Of a stretch of DNA of 64,000 bases, positions 15,979-24,575 are shown one piece after another. The notes under the pieces were generated by a model. The model saw nothing but the letters and a program-made list of their open reading frames with translations. It was not told the origin of the DNA and made no database searches. The stretch comes from Bacteroidales bacterium. Lineage in GTDB: Bacteria > Bacteroidota > Bacteroidia > Bacteroidales > UBA932. How positions within the stretch are numbered: the first letter of the stretch is position 1; each line of letters begins with the position of its first letter. The stretch spans positions 1 to 64,000 of the forward strand of contig JAFYEM010000035.1 in NCBI GenBank assembly GCA_017544265.1, in the 5' to 3' direction. The translations under genes and the position numbers were made by a program.

Positions 15979-16004
15979 GTCGCGCCAGCCCGACGGAATC
16001 TCGG
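15979..16004 (+). repeat. Distal copy of the tRNA-Ser-side repeat
   Basis: GTCGCGCCAGCCCGACGGAA followed by TCTCGG, identical to the sequence at 14058-14083 and 14101-14126 and in the same orientation. Together they bracket about 1.85 kb of low-GC DNA. Confidence 0.85.
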
Positions 16005-16031
16005 CAAAGAACAACATCCGGACTGAAAAAT

Positions 16032-16062
16032 TTTGGAGAACAATAAATTATGACTAACTTTA
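16032..16062 (+). promoter_or_regulatory. Promoter of the GH39-like gene
   Basis: TTTG (16032-16035), 19 bases, then TAACTTTA (16055-16062), matching the -7 box at all but the last position; 16 bp before the ATG. Confidence 0.6.
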
Positions 16063-16078
16063 CATCAAAACGGAAGAA

Positions 16079-17413
16079 ATGACACACTCCATCCTCATAT
16101 CTCTTTTTATTGCCGCCCAGGCGGTGGTGGGGATCAACCCTGCCACCACTCTCGGACCAGTAAAACCCATGAATGCGGCAAACAACGGTCCCATTGACCC
16201 CACTATGGAATCTTACACTGCCCTCCGCGTTCCATACGCCAGGACGCACGACACCGCCCTGGGAGAAGAATACGGCGGCCACTGCATAGACATCAACCAG
16301 ATTTTCCCGAATTTCAATGCCAATGTCAATAATCCCCGGTCCTACGATTTCACCAACAGCGACGTGGTGTTCAAGGATATGTTGAAAGCCGGAACCAAAC
16401 CCTTCTTCCGGCTTGGGCAGAGCATTGAGCATCAGACAAAGAAATACGGCATCTACCCGCCAGGGAACTATAATAAGTGGGCTCGCATCTGCGAGCATAT
16501 CATCCGCCACTACAACGAAGGCTGGGCGGACGGATACCACATGGGTATCGAGTATTGGGAAATCTGGAACGAACCGGATCTGGATGATCCCGATGACCGC
16601 TGGAAAACGGATCCGCGCACATGGGGCGGCACCCAGCAGCAGTTCTACGATTTGTACGTCACTACTGCCAAACACCTCAAGATGTGTTTCCCGGATTTGA
16701 AAATCGGCGGGCCGGCCTTCGCGAATCCGCGCAAATACGGTCCTCCTTTCCTGGACTACATAAAGGGGAAAAATGTTCCCCTGGACTTCTTCTCCCACCA
16801 CATGTACCACCGCAAACCTGCGCGCATCACGGAGGATGTGCGCATCGTTCGTGAAATGCTGGACTCCAAAGGCTTCACTTCCACGGAGTCTATCCTCAAC
16901 GAATGGAACTATAACCGCAGCTGGGAAGAGTCGCCTCATTTCTACAGCCGGAGAGCCCGTTCCACCGTGAAGGCGGCGGCATTCATCGCTGCGGTAATGT
17001 GCGAGTGCCAAAGCGCACCGCTGGACATGCTCATGTACTATGACCTGCGACCCAACACCTCCTGGTGCGGTCCGTGGGAGCCTATTGTATATGACATCCG
17101 GCCTCCCTACTGGGCACTGTATTACTGGGCCGAACTTGCCGACTACGGCACCTGGATAGAATCCACCTGCGACACCGAAAACATCTATACCTGCGCCGCA
17201 AAATCAGAAGACGGAAAAATCCGCCTTCTGATTTCCCGATACCACGAAGACGACAGTCACGACACGACGCGTGATATAACAATTCAACTTCCAAGTGGGT
17301 ATGAAGTATCCGCCATACGGCTCACGGACAGCCTTGGCATGGACCGCAGACCGGACGCTTCCAACGTCATCACTCTGGAATCCAATGCAGTTGCCTTGAT
17401 TGAGCTATTGTAG
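16079..17413 (+). CDS. GH39-like glycoside hydrolase
   Basis: 444-residue predicted retaining glycosidase, family-39-like (beta-xylosidase or related clan A enzyme). The TIM barrel contains YWEIWNEPD with the presumed acid/base Glu165 and TESILNEWNY with the presumed nucleophile Glu275. SHHMYHRKPA, near residue 240, is also barrel-like. A C-terminal beta-sandwich ends in ITLESNAVALIELL. The hydrophobic N-terminus MTHSILISLFIAAQAVVG may be a signal peptide. It stands alone without a SusCD pair, so the substrate is uncertain. It lies immediately beyond the distal repeat copy of the accessory segment and has its own promoter. Confidence 0.8.
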   Translation: MTHSILISLFIAAQAVVGINPATTLGPVKPMNAANNGPIDPTMESYTALRVPYARTHDTALGEEYGGHCIDINQIFPNFNANVNNPRSYDFTNSDVVFKDMLKAGTKPFFRLGQSIEHQTKKYGIYPPGNYNKWARICEHIIRHYNEGWADGYHMGIEYWEIWNEPDLDDPDDRWKTDPRTWGGTQQQFYDLYVTTAKHLKMCFPDLKIGGPAFANPRKYGPPFLDYIKGKNVPLDFFSHHMYHRKPARITEDVRIVREMLDSKGFTSTESILNEWNYNRSWEESPHFYSRRARSTVKAAAFIAAVMCECQSAPLDMLMYYDLRPNTSWCGPWEPIVYDIRPPYWALYYWAELADYGTWIESTCDTENIYTCAAKSEDGKIRLLISRYHEDDSHDTTRDITIQLPSGYEVSAIRLTDSLGMDRRPDASNVITLESNAVALIELL

Positions 17414-17435
17414 AGAGACTTACATTTATCCCTGC

Positions 17436-17921
17436 TCAAGGCCGCCGGTCATTATGAGAGGCGTAGCCGATGATATCCTCTTCGGCGGCAGCGGCCGAGA
17501 TGGATTTCAGCATTTCGTTGATTTTTTCGATACCTTCGCGGATTGACCCTTTCGGGCGGGCGTTCTGGCCGGAGGAATAGATCTTCGTATTTGGAAATTT
17601 TATGGACAGATGCCAGGTGTAGCCGTCCAGGACAAGCATCGAAGGGGTGTAACTCTCCTTGATTTTATGCATGCGGCACCCGGAGACAATCTCCCCTATC
17701 TTTCCGAGTACGTCTTCATTCAGGCGTACTACCGTTATGGTGTCGGTGTAATTCGAAAAACTGAGCCGCTGCTGTCCGTCCTCCCCCACATCCACCTTGT
17801 AATAGTAGTACGGGTACATCGCACAGGTATTATGGGAATACTCATAGACCTCGGGCTTTCCTTCCGGGAGCACAGCTCCGCAGCCGGCTAAAGACAGAAT
17901 CAAAGCAAGGATTTTTTTCAT
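17436..17921 (-). CDS. Small lipoprotein of unknown function
   Basis: 161-residue predicted lipoprotein. The ATG at 17921 gives MKKILALILSLAGCG with a lipobox; a longer frame from 17942 is unlikely because the -7 box lies at 17940-17947. The mature part contains NTCAMYPYYYYKVDV, DGQQRLSFSNYTDTI and YTWHLSIKFPN, suggesting a beta-rich domain. I do not recognise a family. It converges on the glycosidase gene with a 22-bp gap. Confidence 0.65.
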   Translation of the reverse strand: MKKILALILSLAGCGAVLPEGKPEVYEYSHNTCAMYPYYYYKVDVGEDGQQRLSFSNYTDTITVVRLNEDVLGKIGEIVSGCRMHKIKESYTPSMLVLDGYTWHLSIKFPNTKIYSSGQNARPKGSIREGIEKINEMLKSISAAAAEEDIIGYASHNDRRP

Positions 17922-17939
17922 GAATAACAATGTATATCG

Positions 17940-17966
17940 CAAAAATACGAAAAAGAATTATATTTG
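17940..17966. promoter_or_regulatory. Two divergent -7 boxes
   Basis: Minus-strand TATTTTTG (17940-17947, with TGTG 19 bp upstream at 17967-17970) serves the small lipoprotein. Plus-strand TATATTTG (17959-17966) lies 17 bp before the ATG of the phosphoesterase. The two promoters overlap, so they may compete. Confidence 0.6.
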
Positions 17967-17983
17967 CACATAACTAAAAGTCT

Positions 17984-19321
17984 ATGAAGCGAAGAGATTT
18001 CATAAAAGGTTCCGCGGTGCTGCTTGCTGCGGCCGGGACAGGCGACCTGCTGCACGCTATCGAGCCCTCAGAGGCAGCAGAAGAGATTAAGGAAGAAATC
18101 GAAGAAGTTCCCTCCGACGGGCCCCTGATTGCGTCAGAGCCCGTGCTCCAGAATTTTGCGGAAACATCCATAGGAATCGCCTTCGCTGTGAGCAGCCTCT
18201 CCAGCGGATACGTCCTGATAGGCCGGGAACCCGATCTCAGCGACGCCAGGAAGGTAAAATGCGGCGGACTGAGGCTCACCGAAATCAGCGACAAACTCTC
18301 CCAGATACGCCTGACCGGGCTGGAACCATCGACCCGCTATTATTATAGAATCGGCGCGGACAGAATCCATTACGGCGGCGGATACGACATGAAAAATCTC
18401 GGCAGCGAAGAATCTGAGAAGGTCTATAGTTTCGTGACCGCGGGAAAAGACACCGCGGCGCATTTCTGCGTTATAAACGACACTCATGTAAAGTGGCCCA
18501 CAATCGTGAAGTGCATGGAGAAAATAAGGTCAGTACAGCCCTCCTGCGTAATCTGGAACGGAGACGCGAGCAACACGGAAGAGACCATCGAAAAGCAGAT
18601 GCGGATATTCCTGAAACCCCAGGAAGGCCCGAAGGACTATGCCGCCGAGATTCCGTATCTGTTCTCACCCGGCAACCACGACTATCGCGGAATGGCCAAC
18701 CGCCATCTGGAGAGAGTGTGGATGTACCGCCAGGCGGAGGAGCGATCCTCCCGCGACTGGGACCTCGGGCGCAACTACGCCGTCCGCCTCGGGGATGTGG
18801 CCCTCATTGGCCTGGACACTGGAGAAGACAAACTGGACAGCAATCCGCTCTTTGCCGGAATATTCAATATGAAAGCCTATAGGGAGGCGCAGACACTGTG
18901 GCTTCGCGACGCACTGAAACGCAAAGACATAGCGAGAGCCAAGTTTAAAGTGGCCTTCTGCCATATTCCGCTCTTCGACCCCAGGCCGGACGCCAACCCC
19001 GGCGACGTCGCCCCGGACGACAAGGATCCCCGCTACAAAAAGGGATATGCCGCCTGGCAGCGCACATGTGCTTCCATGTGGGGACCGCTTCTGAACAAGG
19101 CCGGCTGCCAACTCGTAATCTGCGGGCACCAGCACAACTACCGCTACGACGCCCCCGACAGTTCGCGCAAATGGGCCCAGATAGTGGGCGGCGGTCCGAA
19201 ACTGGCCGAAAAGGGATTTCCTACTGTCATTGAAGGAGAGGTTACGGGAGGAAAACTCCTAATCACGGTGCACAACATGTTCACCGGAGAGGTCGAGGCC
19301 CGGCACAGTTTCAAAGCGTAG
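17984..19321 (+). CDS. Exported metallophosphoesterase with Tat-type signal
   Basis: 445 residues. MKRRDFIKGSAVLLAAAGTG has the twin-arginine motif RRDFIK followed by a hydrophobic stretch. Residues about 45-145 look like a fibronectin-type N-terminal domain, as in purple acid phosphatases (GLEPSTRYYYRIGAD). The calcineurin core follows: CVINDTHVKW (near residue 160), WNGDASN, FSPGNHDYRG (near residue 227), VAFCHIPLFDP and VICGHQHNYRYD (near residue 380). It probably cleaves phosphate esters outside the cytoplasm. It converges on the next gene with only three bases between. Confidence 0.85.
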   Translation: MKRRDFIKGSAVLLAAAGTGDLLHAIEPSEAAEEIKEEIEEVPSDGPLIASEPVLQNFAETSIGIAFAVSSLSSGYVLIGREPDLSDARKVKCGGLRLTEISDKLSQIRLTGLEPSTRYYYRIGADRIHYGGGYDMKNLGSEESEKVYSFVTAGKDTAAHFCVINDTHVKWPTIVKCMEKIRSVQPSCVIWNGDASNTEETIEKQMRIFLKPQEGPKDYAAEIPYLFSPGNHDYRGMANRHLERVWMYRQAEERSSRDWDLGRNYAVRLGDVALIGLDTGEDKLDSNPLFAGIFNMKAYREAQTLWLRDALKRKDIARAKFKVAFCHIPLFDPRPDANPGDVAPDDKDPRYKKGYAAWQRTCASMWGPLLNKAGCQLVICGHQHNYRYDAPDSSRKWAQIVGGGPKLAEKGFPTVIEGEVTGGKLLITVHNMFTGEVEARHSFKA

Positions 19322-19324
19322 GAA

Positions 19325-20581
19325 CTACTGCTCCCACCATTTTTTCTTCTCGCTTCTTTCAATCTTGTATTCGTCGGGCACTTCCGCCTCGAACTGCAGT
19401 TTCAGAGGCCCTCCCATCTCGCTGCCGGTGAAGGTATATCCGGAGGAGACTCCGACGACCTTTCTCTCGGCCGCGCTCTCCATCTGGGAGAAATCGGGGA
19501 CTATTCCGCTGCGCAGGAAGCGCATTTCAATTTCGCGGAGGCGGCCGGTGGTGGCGTTGAGAGAATCGCGGAAGGCTGACAGCCTTTCATTGACAAGCCT
19601 CTGGGCTATGCCGGTGGCGCCTTCGAGCGCAATGGCATAGACACGGACGGAATCGCGCATGGCACGTTTCGTGGCGGACCAGCGGCGGTACTCCTGGGTG
19701 AAGGTGTCAGTCTCTCCGGAAGGTGCCGAGACAGAAGTATGGTCCATCCTGGAAGGGTCCGGCGCAGCCTTGAGGGAGGCTATCCTGCGCCGCTCCGCGG
19801 GGGTGGAGAAACTCTTGCGGACACGGGCTGCGTCCGCTTCGACCACATAGACATTGATACTGTCCGGCGGGCAGTCGCGGTCGGAGGCGAAAATAGTGTA
19901 CAGGCCGTCGTCGGTATCCATCGCGAGATAATCGTTTCCGGTCGATGAGAACGGGAAGCCCATGCTTTCAGGCTCGCCCCAGACCTTCTTTTCCTCATTC
20001 CATACGGAGACATAGAGGTCGTAGCCGCCCATTCCGAAGAGGGAATCGGAAGAAAAATACATCTTCCTGCCGCATTTCAGGGGGAAGGCGGCGCCGTCTG
20101 CGCCTATGCAGCGCACCGGACGGGTCCACAGGGAATCACGGAGTTCGCTGCGGCAGATGCCTCCGTCGGCGAAGAAGAACTCCCGGCCGCCTTTGGGCAG
20201 GAAATCCGGGAACTTGCCCCGGCCGGGATGCCAGCAGCCGCGCGGGAGAGGGAAATAGAGGAAAAAGTCCTCGCGGGAGAACCTTTCCGTAGCCACCACG
20301 ACCGGCTCCGTGCCCTCGGAAGTCATGCCTATCGCGTTCTGGCTGTTCAGGAGCCTGGCCTCGGCAAGGGTGCGCTCGGCATCGCTGCGGGCTGTCACGC
20401 GGGCCTTGTGATAGGCCTCGACCGCATCTTCAAACCTGTATTCGCGGTGCAGCGAGTCCCCTTCCGCCACGTAATCGCTGCTGTAGCGGAAGAGCGGAAG
20501 CTGCGCACGCGCCTCCCTCATTCCGGACAGCAGGGCTGCCGAGAAAGCGAAAAACAGTATGATGCGACGGGCCTTCATCAT
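19325..20581 (-). CDS. Exported PD40 (WD40-like propeller) protein
   Basis: 418 residues (or 417 from the second ATG at 20578). KARRIILFFAFSAALLSG and an ALA-type cleavage region form a signal peptide. Residues 30-75 look helical, like a TPR-type unit (DSLHREYRFEDAVEAYHKAR). PD40/TolB-like blade phrases follow: KCGRKMYFSSDSLFGMGGYD and DDGLYTIFASDRDCPPDS. The C-terminal third is charged, with REIEMRFLRSGIVPD and a final KKWWEQ. It is probably a periplasmic protein with a protein-interaction role. The frame continues upstream antisense to secDF, but that part is not coding. Confidence 0.7.
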   Translation of the reverse strand: MMKARRIILFFAFSAALLSGMREARAQLPLFRYSSDYVAEGDSLHREYRFEDAVEAYHKARVTARSDAERTLAEARLLNSQNAIGMTSEGTEPVVVATERFSREDFFLYFPLPRGCWHPGRGKFPDFLPKGGREFFFADGGICRSELRDSLWTRPVRCIGADGAAFPLKCGRKMYFSSDSLFGMGGYDLYVSVWNEEKKVWGEPESMGFPFSSTGNDYLAMDTDDGLYTIFASDRDCPPDSINVYVVEADAARVRKSFSTPAERRRIASLKAAPDPSRMDHTSVSAPSGETDTFTQEYRRWSATKRAMRDSVRVYAIALEGATGIAQRLVNERLSAFRDSLNATTGRLREIEMRFLRSGIVPDFSQMESAAERKVVGVSSGYTFTGSEMGGPLKLQFEAEVPDEYKIERSEKKKWWEQ

Positions 20582-20648
20582 TGGTAAATCTTGCAAATAT
20601 ATGAAAAAACTGCCGGAGTCCGACATCGTGACAGAAATATGTAGGAGT

Positions 20649-20678
20649 TTTGAAAACCAAAAAAATATTGTAACTTTG
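20649..20678 (+). promoter_or_regulatory. Promoter of secDF
   Basis: TTTG (20649-20652), 18 bases, then TAACTTTG (20671-20678), an exact -7 box; 38 bp before the ATG at 20717. Confidence 0.75.
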
Positions 20679-20716
20679 CGGGCTATTTTGAATAATTGTA
20701 TAAAAAAGATAAGAAA

Positions 20717-23695
20717 ATGCAAAGCAAAGGCGCAATCAGACTGGTAGCTATCCTGCTCGCAATTGCATGCATCTGGCAGCTCTCCTTCACGGCTATTACC
20801 CGTATCCAGGAGAACAAGGCCGCAAAGCACGCAGAGCTCAAAGCCCAGCAATTCGTGGAAGCGAACGCCGTGGCCCCCGAGGTGAGGGAATTCGTCCTGG
20901 ACTCCGTGGCTTCGCTCCGCAACCGTGCTTACGTGGATTCCATCAGCGCGGAAAAAGTTTATCTCGGTTACACCTACAAGGAAGTCAAGGAAAAGGAAAT
21001 CAACCTTGGCCTCGACCTCAAGGGCGGTATGAACGTTATGCTGCAAGTCCAGCTCGAGGACCTCGTGAAGGCTCTCTCCGGCGACAGCACCGACCCTGAC
21101 TTCCTCGCCGCAATCGCCGCCGCAAAGGCAGCCAACGTCAACTCCAGCCAGGATTTCATCGCCCTGTTCGGCGCTGCCTGGGCCGAGCAGGCTCCGGGAC
21201 GCCGCCTGGCCGAGATTTTCGGCACCTTCGAGCTTCGTGAGAAGGTAAAACCCGAATCCACCGACTCGGAGGTCCTCGACGTTATCCGAGGTGAAGCGAA
21301 GAGTGCAATCGACAACTCGTTCAATGTCCTGAGAAACCGTATCGACCGTTTCGGCGTCACCCAGCCGAACATCCAGAGGATTGAGAACAGCGGAAAGATT
21401 CTCATCGAGCTTCCCGGCGTAAAGGATCCCGAGCGTGTGCGCAAGCTCCTCCAGGGCACCGCATCCCTCGAGTTCTGGCCCACCTTCACCGCCAACGAGG
21501 TTGACCTCCAGGCTGTGGATTCCAGGATTGCCGAAATCCTCGGCAACCTCGGCGAGACCAATCCTTCGGACACCACCGCAGAGGCCGTGTTCGCCCGCGA
21601 ACATCCCCTCTTCTCCGTGCTGAGCCCCAGCGGCTGGAACAATGCCTGCATCGGCTTCGCACAGGGTGTTGACACAGTGACCGTGAACCGCTACCTGGCC
21701 CTCGCCGAGGATGTCCTTCCCCAGGGCTTCCGCGGAATGTGGACCGTGAAACCCTCCGAGTTCATCAAGGGCGCGAATGCCTATGAACTCGTGGCCATCA
21801 AGTCCACCGCCCGCGACGGCAAGGCTCCCCTTGACGGCGGTGTGGTGACCGACGCCCGCGTGGAGTTCAACTCCGGCCGCAGCGGCAACGGCACCCCTTC
21901 CGTGTCCATGTCCATGAACGCAGAAGGCGCCAGCAAATGGGCCCACCTTACCAGGGACAACGTCGGCAAGCAGATTGCCATCGTCCTCGACGGTCTTGTC
22001 TATTCCTATCCGAACGTGCAGAACGAGATTACCGGCGGTAATTCTTCCATCACCGGCAACTTCGACGTCCAGGAGGCTGAAGACCTTGCGAACGTGCTCA
22101 AGTCCGGTAAACTTCCCGCCCCTGCGACCATCATCCAGGAGCAGGTCGTCGGACCTTCCCTGGGAAGCGCTTCCATCAGGGCCGGCCTCATCTCCTTCCT
22201 GATTGCGTTCTGCCTTGTACTCATCTACATGGTGTTCTTCTATCAGGGAGCCGGCCTGATTGCCGACGTCGCACTTCTGTGCAACGTGCTCTTCCTGTTC
22301 GGAACCCTGGTGAGCTTCGGCGCCGTCCTTACCCTTCCCGGTATCGCCGGTCTGGTGCTGACCCTGGGTATGGCAGTGGACGCCAACGTTATCATATATG
22401 AACGTATCAAGGAGGAACTCGCCGCAGGCAAGGGCTTCTCGAAAGCTGTGACGGACGGCTACCGCAACGCATACTCCGCCATCATCGACGGTCAGCTGAC
22501 CACCCTGCTCACCGGTATCATCCTCTATATCTTCGGTTCCGGTCCCGTCCAGGGCTTCGCCACCACCCTTATCATCGGTATCATCACCTCCGTGCTGACC
22601 TCCATCTTCATCACGAGGATTATCTTCGATGACCGCATCGCCCGCGGAAAGACCGTCAGCCTCACCAGCAACCTCACCCGCAATTTCCTCAAGAATACGA
22701 AGATCGACTTCATCGGCGCGAAAAAATGGTCCTACACTATCTCCGGCGCCCTGATTCTCATCTCCATCCTGTCGATTGCGTTCAAGGGCTTCAGCTACGG
22801 TGTGGACTTCACCGGCGGCCGTACCTACATCGTCCGTTTCGACGCTCCCGTTACCGCTGAGAACGTCCGTTCAGCTCTGGAGACCACCTTCGCAGAGGCT
22901 GCCGAGGCAGCCGGCGAGGAGCAGTACTCCGTGGAGGTCAAACAGTTCGGCGGCGACTCCCAGATGAAGATCACGACCCAGTACAAGGTCAAATCCGAAG
23001 ACACCGCAGTGGATGCCGAAATCGAAGGCCTCCTCTTCAAAGCCCTCGGCAGTTTCTATAAGGAAGAGGTCTCCCTGGAGAGCTTCACCTCGACCCTCGA
23101 GAACCCGAACGGTATCATTTCCTCGGACAAGGTCGGTCCTACCATCGCCCGCGACATTCAGCGCAGCGCCATCATTTCGGTGATCCTGGCTCTGCTGGGC
23201 ATCTTCGCCTACATCGCAGTGCGCTTCAAGGGCTGGACCTGGGGAACCGGCGGCGTCGTGTCCCTGGCACACACCACCATAATCGTCATCGGCTTCTTCT
23301 CCCTGTTCAACGGTATCCTTCCGTTCAACCTGGATGTGGACCAGACCTTCATCGCGGCTATCCTTACCATCATCGGTTACGCCATCAACGACAACGTGGT
23401 TATCTTCGACCGTATCCGTGAGCAGAAGGGCCTGCATCCGAATGCAGACTTCCGCGAGACCGTGAACACGGCTCTGAACGCTACCCTTACCCGTACAGTG
23501 AACACTTCGGTGTCCACCCTCCTCCCGATGATCGCCATCGCCTGCTTCGGCGGTGAAAGCATCCGCGGTCTTGCAGTCGCACTCTGCCTCGGCGTCATAA
23601 TCGGCACCTACGCATCCATCATGATCGGTACCCCGGTTATGTTCGATGCCAACGCTGCCGCCGCCAGAGGTAAAGCCGCTGCCGCAAAGAAATAA
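20717..23695 (+). CDS. secDF: Protein translocase subunit SecDF (fused)
   Basis: Fused SecD-SecF, 992 residues from the ATG at 20717 (MQSKGAIRLVAILLAI). It uses the proton gradient to pull secreted proteins out of SecYEG. The SecD half has INLGLDLKGGMNVMLQV near residue 95, a large periplasmic P1 domain and LVLTLGMAVDANVIIYERIK near residue 555. The SecF half begins near residue 655 with DFIGAKKWSYTISG, then FSYGVDFTGGRTY and IIGYAINDNVVIFDRIRE near residue 890. About twelve membrane segments are expected. This single-chain form is usual in Bacteroidetes. Confidence 0.97.
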   Translation: MQSKGAIRLVAILLAIACIWQLSFTAITRIQENKAAKHAELKAQQFVEANAVAPEVREFVLDSVASLRNRAYVDSISAEKVYLGYTYKEVKEKEINLGLDLKGGMNVMLQVQLEDLVKALSGDSTDPDFLAAIAAAKAANVNSSQDFIALFGAAWAEQAPGRRLAEIFGTFELREKVKPESTDSEVLDVIRGEAKSAIDNSFNVLRNRIDRFGVTQPNIQRIENSGKILIELPGVKDPERVRKLLQGTASLEFWPTFTANEVDLQAVDSRIAEILGNLGETNPSDTTAEAVFAREHPLFSVLSPSGWNNACIGFAQGVDTVTVNRYLALAEDVLPQGFRGMWTVKPSEFIKGANAYELVAIKSTARDGKAPLDGGVVTDARVEFNSGRSGNGTPSVSMSMNAEGASKWAHLTRDNVGKQIAIVLDGLVYSYPNVQNEITGGNSSITGNFDVQEAEDLANVLKSGKLPAPATIIQEQVVGPSLGSASIRAGLISFLIAFCLVLIYMVFFYQGAGLIADVALLCNVLFLFGTLVSFGAVLTLPGIAGLVLTLGMAVDANVIIYERIKEELAAGKGFSKAVTDGYRNAYSAIIDGQLTTLLTGIILYIFGSGPVQGFATTLIIGIITSVLTSIFITRIIFDDRIARGKTVSLTSNLTRNFLKNTKIDFIGAKKWSYTISGALILISILSIAFKGFSYGVDFTGGRTYIVRFDAPVTAENVRSALETTFAEAAEAAGEEQYSVEVKQFGGDSQMKITTQYKVKSEDTAVDAEIEGLLFKALGSFYKEEVSLESFTSTLENPNGIISSDKVGPTIARDIQRSAIISVILALLGIFAYIAVRFKGWTWGTGGVVSLAHTTIIVIGFFSLFNGILPFNLDVDQTFIAAILTIIGYAINDNVVIFDRIREQKGLHPNADFRETVNTALNATLTRTVNTSVSTLLPMIAIACFGGESIRGLAVALCLGVIIGTYASIMIGTPVMFDANAAAARGKAAAAKK

Positions 23696-23711
23696 AAAGC
23701 ATCTCACAGAT

Positions 23712-23747
23712 TTACCGCAGGCCCCCGCCCAAAAGGACCTGCGGTAA
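23712..23747 (+). terminator. Stem-loop between secDF and cdaA
   Basis: TTACCGCAGG (23712-23721) and CCTGCGGTAA (23738-23747) form a perfect 10-bp stem with a 16-base loop. No T-run follows, so termination may be partial, or the hairpin may act in mRNA stability. Confidence 0.55.
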
Positions 23748-23774
23748 GTCATTAAATGGACAGACAATTTCAAG

Positions 23775-24575
23775 ATGTCAGTTTTAGGCATATTCGGTTT
23801 TCTGCAGTTCTCCGTGGTGGATATTCTGGACATCCTCATGGTGGCGCTTATCATCTTCCTGCTCTTCAGGTGGATCAAGGACTCCTCTGTGATGAACATA
23901 GTCCTCGTGGTCGCCTTCCTGCTGATAGCGCAGGTGATAGTTTCCGCCCTCGGAATGAAGATGATGACCGCCCTGATGTCCGCAATCCTGGACGTCGGCG
24001 TGCTGGCGGTGCTGATTATCTTCCAGCCCGAAGTCCGTCACATGCTCAACCGGATAGGCCGCAATTCCGGCATAACCAAACGCGCCGGCAACTTCCTCGC
24101 CCGCCTTCTGGGCACGACCAAGGAGGTCTATGGCAGCGACGCGGTACGCGAAATCACCGAAGCCTGCCGCGCCATGTCAGACGAGAAGGTCGGGGCCCTG
24201 ATAGTGCTTCCGCGCTCCACCAACATGGACTATATAGTGGAGACCGGCGACAGGGTGGACGCCGTCGTTTCCAGCCGTCTGATCCGCAATATCTTCTTCA
24301 AGAATTCCCCTCTGCACGACGGTGCAATGGTGATTTCCGGAGGAAGGATAGTCGCCGCACGCTGCACCCTGCCCATCACCGACCGGACCGACATACCTGC
24401 CAGCTACGGCATGCGGCACAGGGCGGCGATAGGCCTCAGCGAGGTATCCGACGCGGATATCATTGTCGTTTCGGAAGAGACCGGCGGCATCACCTTTATC
24501 AATGCTTCCGGCATCAATCCGATTGGAAACATCAATGAACTCAAACTGAAAATCCAGCAGGAGGAGAGGCAATGA
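23775..24575 (+). CDS. cdaA: Diadenylate cyclase (c-di-AMP synthase)
   Basis: Membrane-anchored enzyme that makes cyclic di-AMP from two ATP, 266 residues. Three hydrophobic segments occupy about residues 10-85 (LMVALIIFLLFRW, NIVLVVAFLLIAQ, VGVLAVLIIFQPE). The DAC domain has the catalytic LHDGAMVI (Asp182) and GMRHRAAIGLSE (Arg214-His215-Arg216), the two defining motifs. The length matches CdaA/DacA. The last four bases (ATGA) overlap mutS2, so the two genes are coupled. The nucleotide typically controls osmotic and cell-wall balance. Confidence 0.95.
   Translation: MSVLGIFGFLQFSVVDILDILMVALIIFLLFRWIKDSSVMNIVLVVAFLLIAQVIVSALGMKMMTALMSAILDVGVLAVLIIFQPEVRHMLNRIGRNSGITKRAGNFLARLLGTTKEVYGSDAVREITEACRAMSDEKVGALIVLPRSTNMDYIVETGDRVDAVVSSRLIRNIFFKNSPLHDGAMVISGGRIVAARCTLPITDRTDIPASYGMRHRAAIGLSEVSDADIIVVSEETGGITFINASGINPIGNINELKLKIQQEERQ

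Noticed and set aside
15971..17011. Minus-strand frame opposite the GH39-like gene
   Set aside because: It is the antisense of a gene with both catalytic glutamates visible, and its first residues come from the repeat at 15979-16004.
20582..21946. N-terminal extension of the PD40 protein frame
   Set aside because: The first ~450 codons are antisense to secDF. The signal peptide and promoter box place the true start at 20578-20581.
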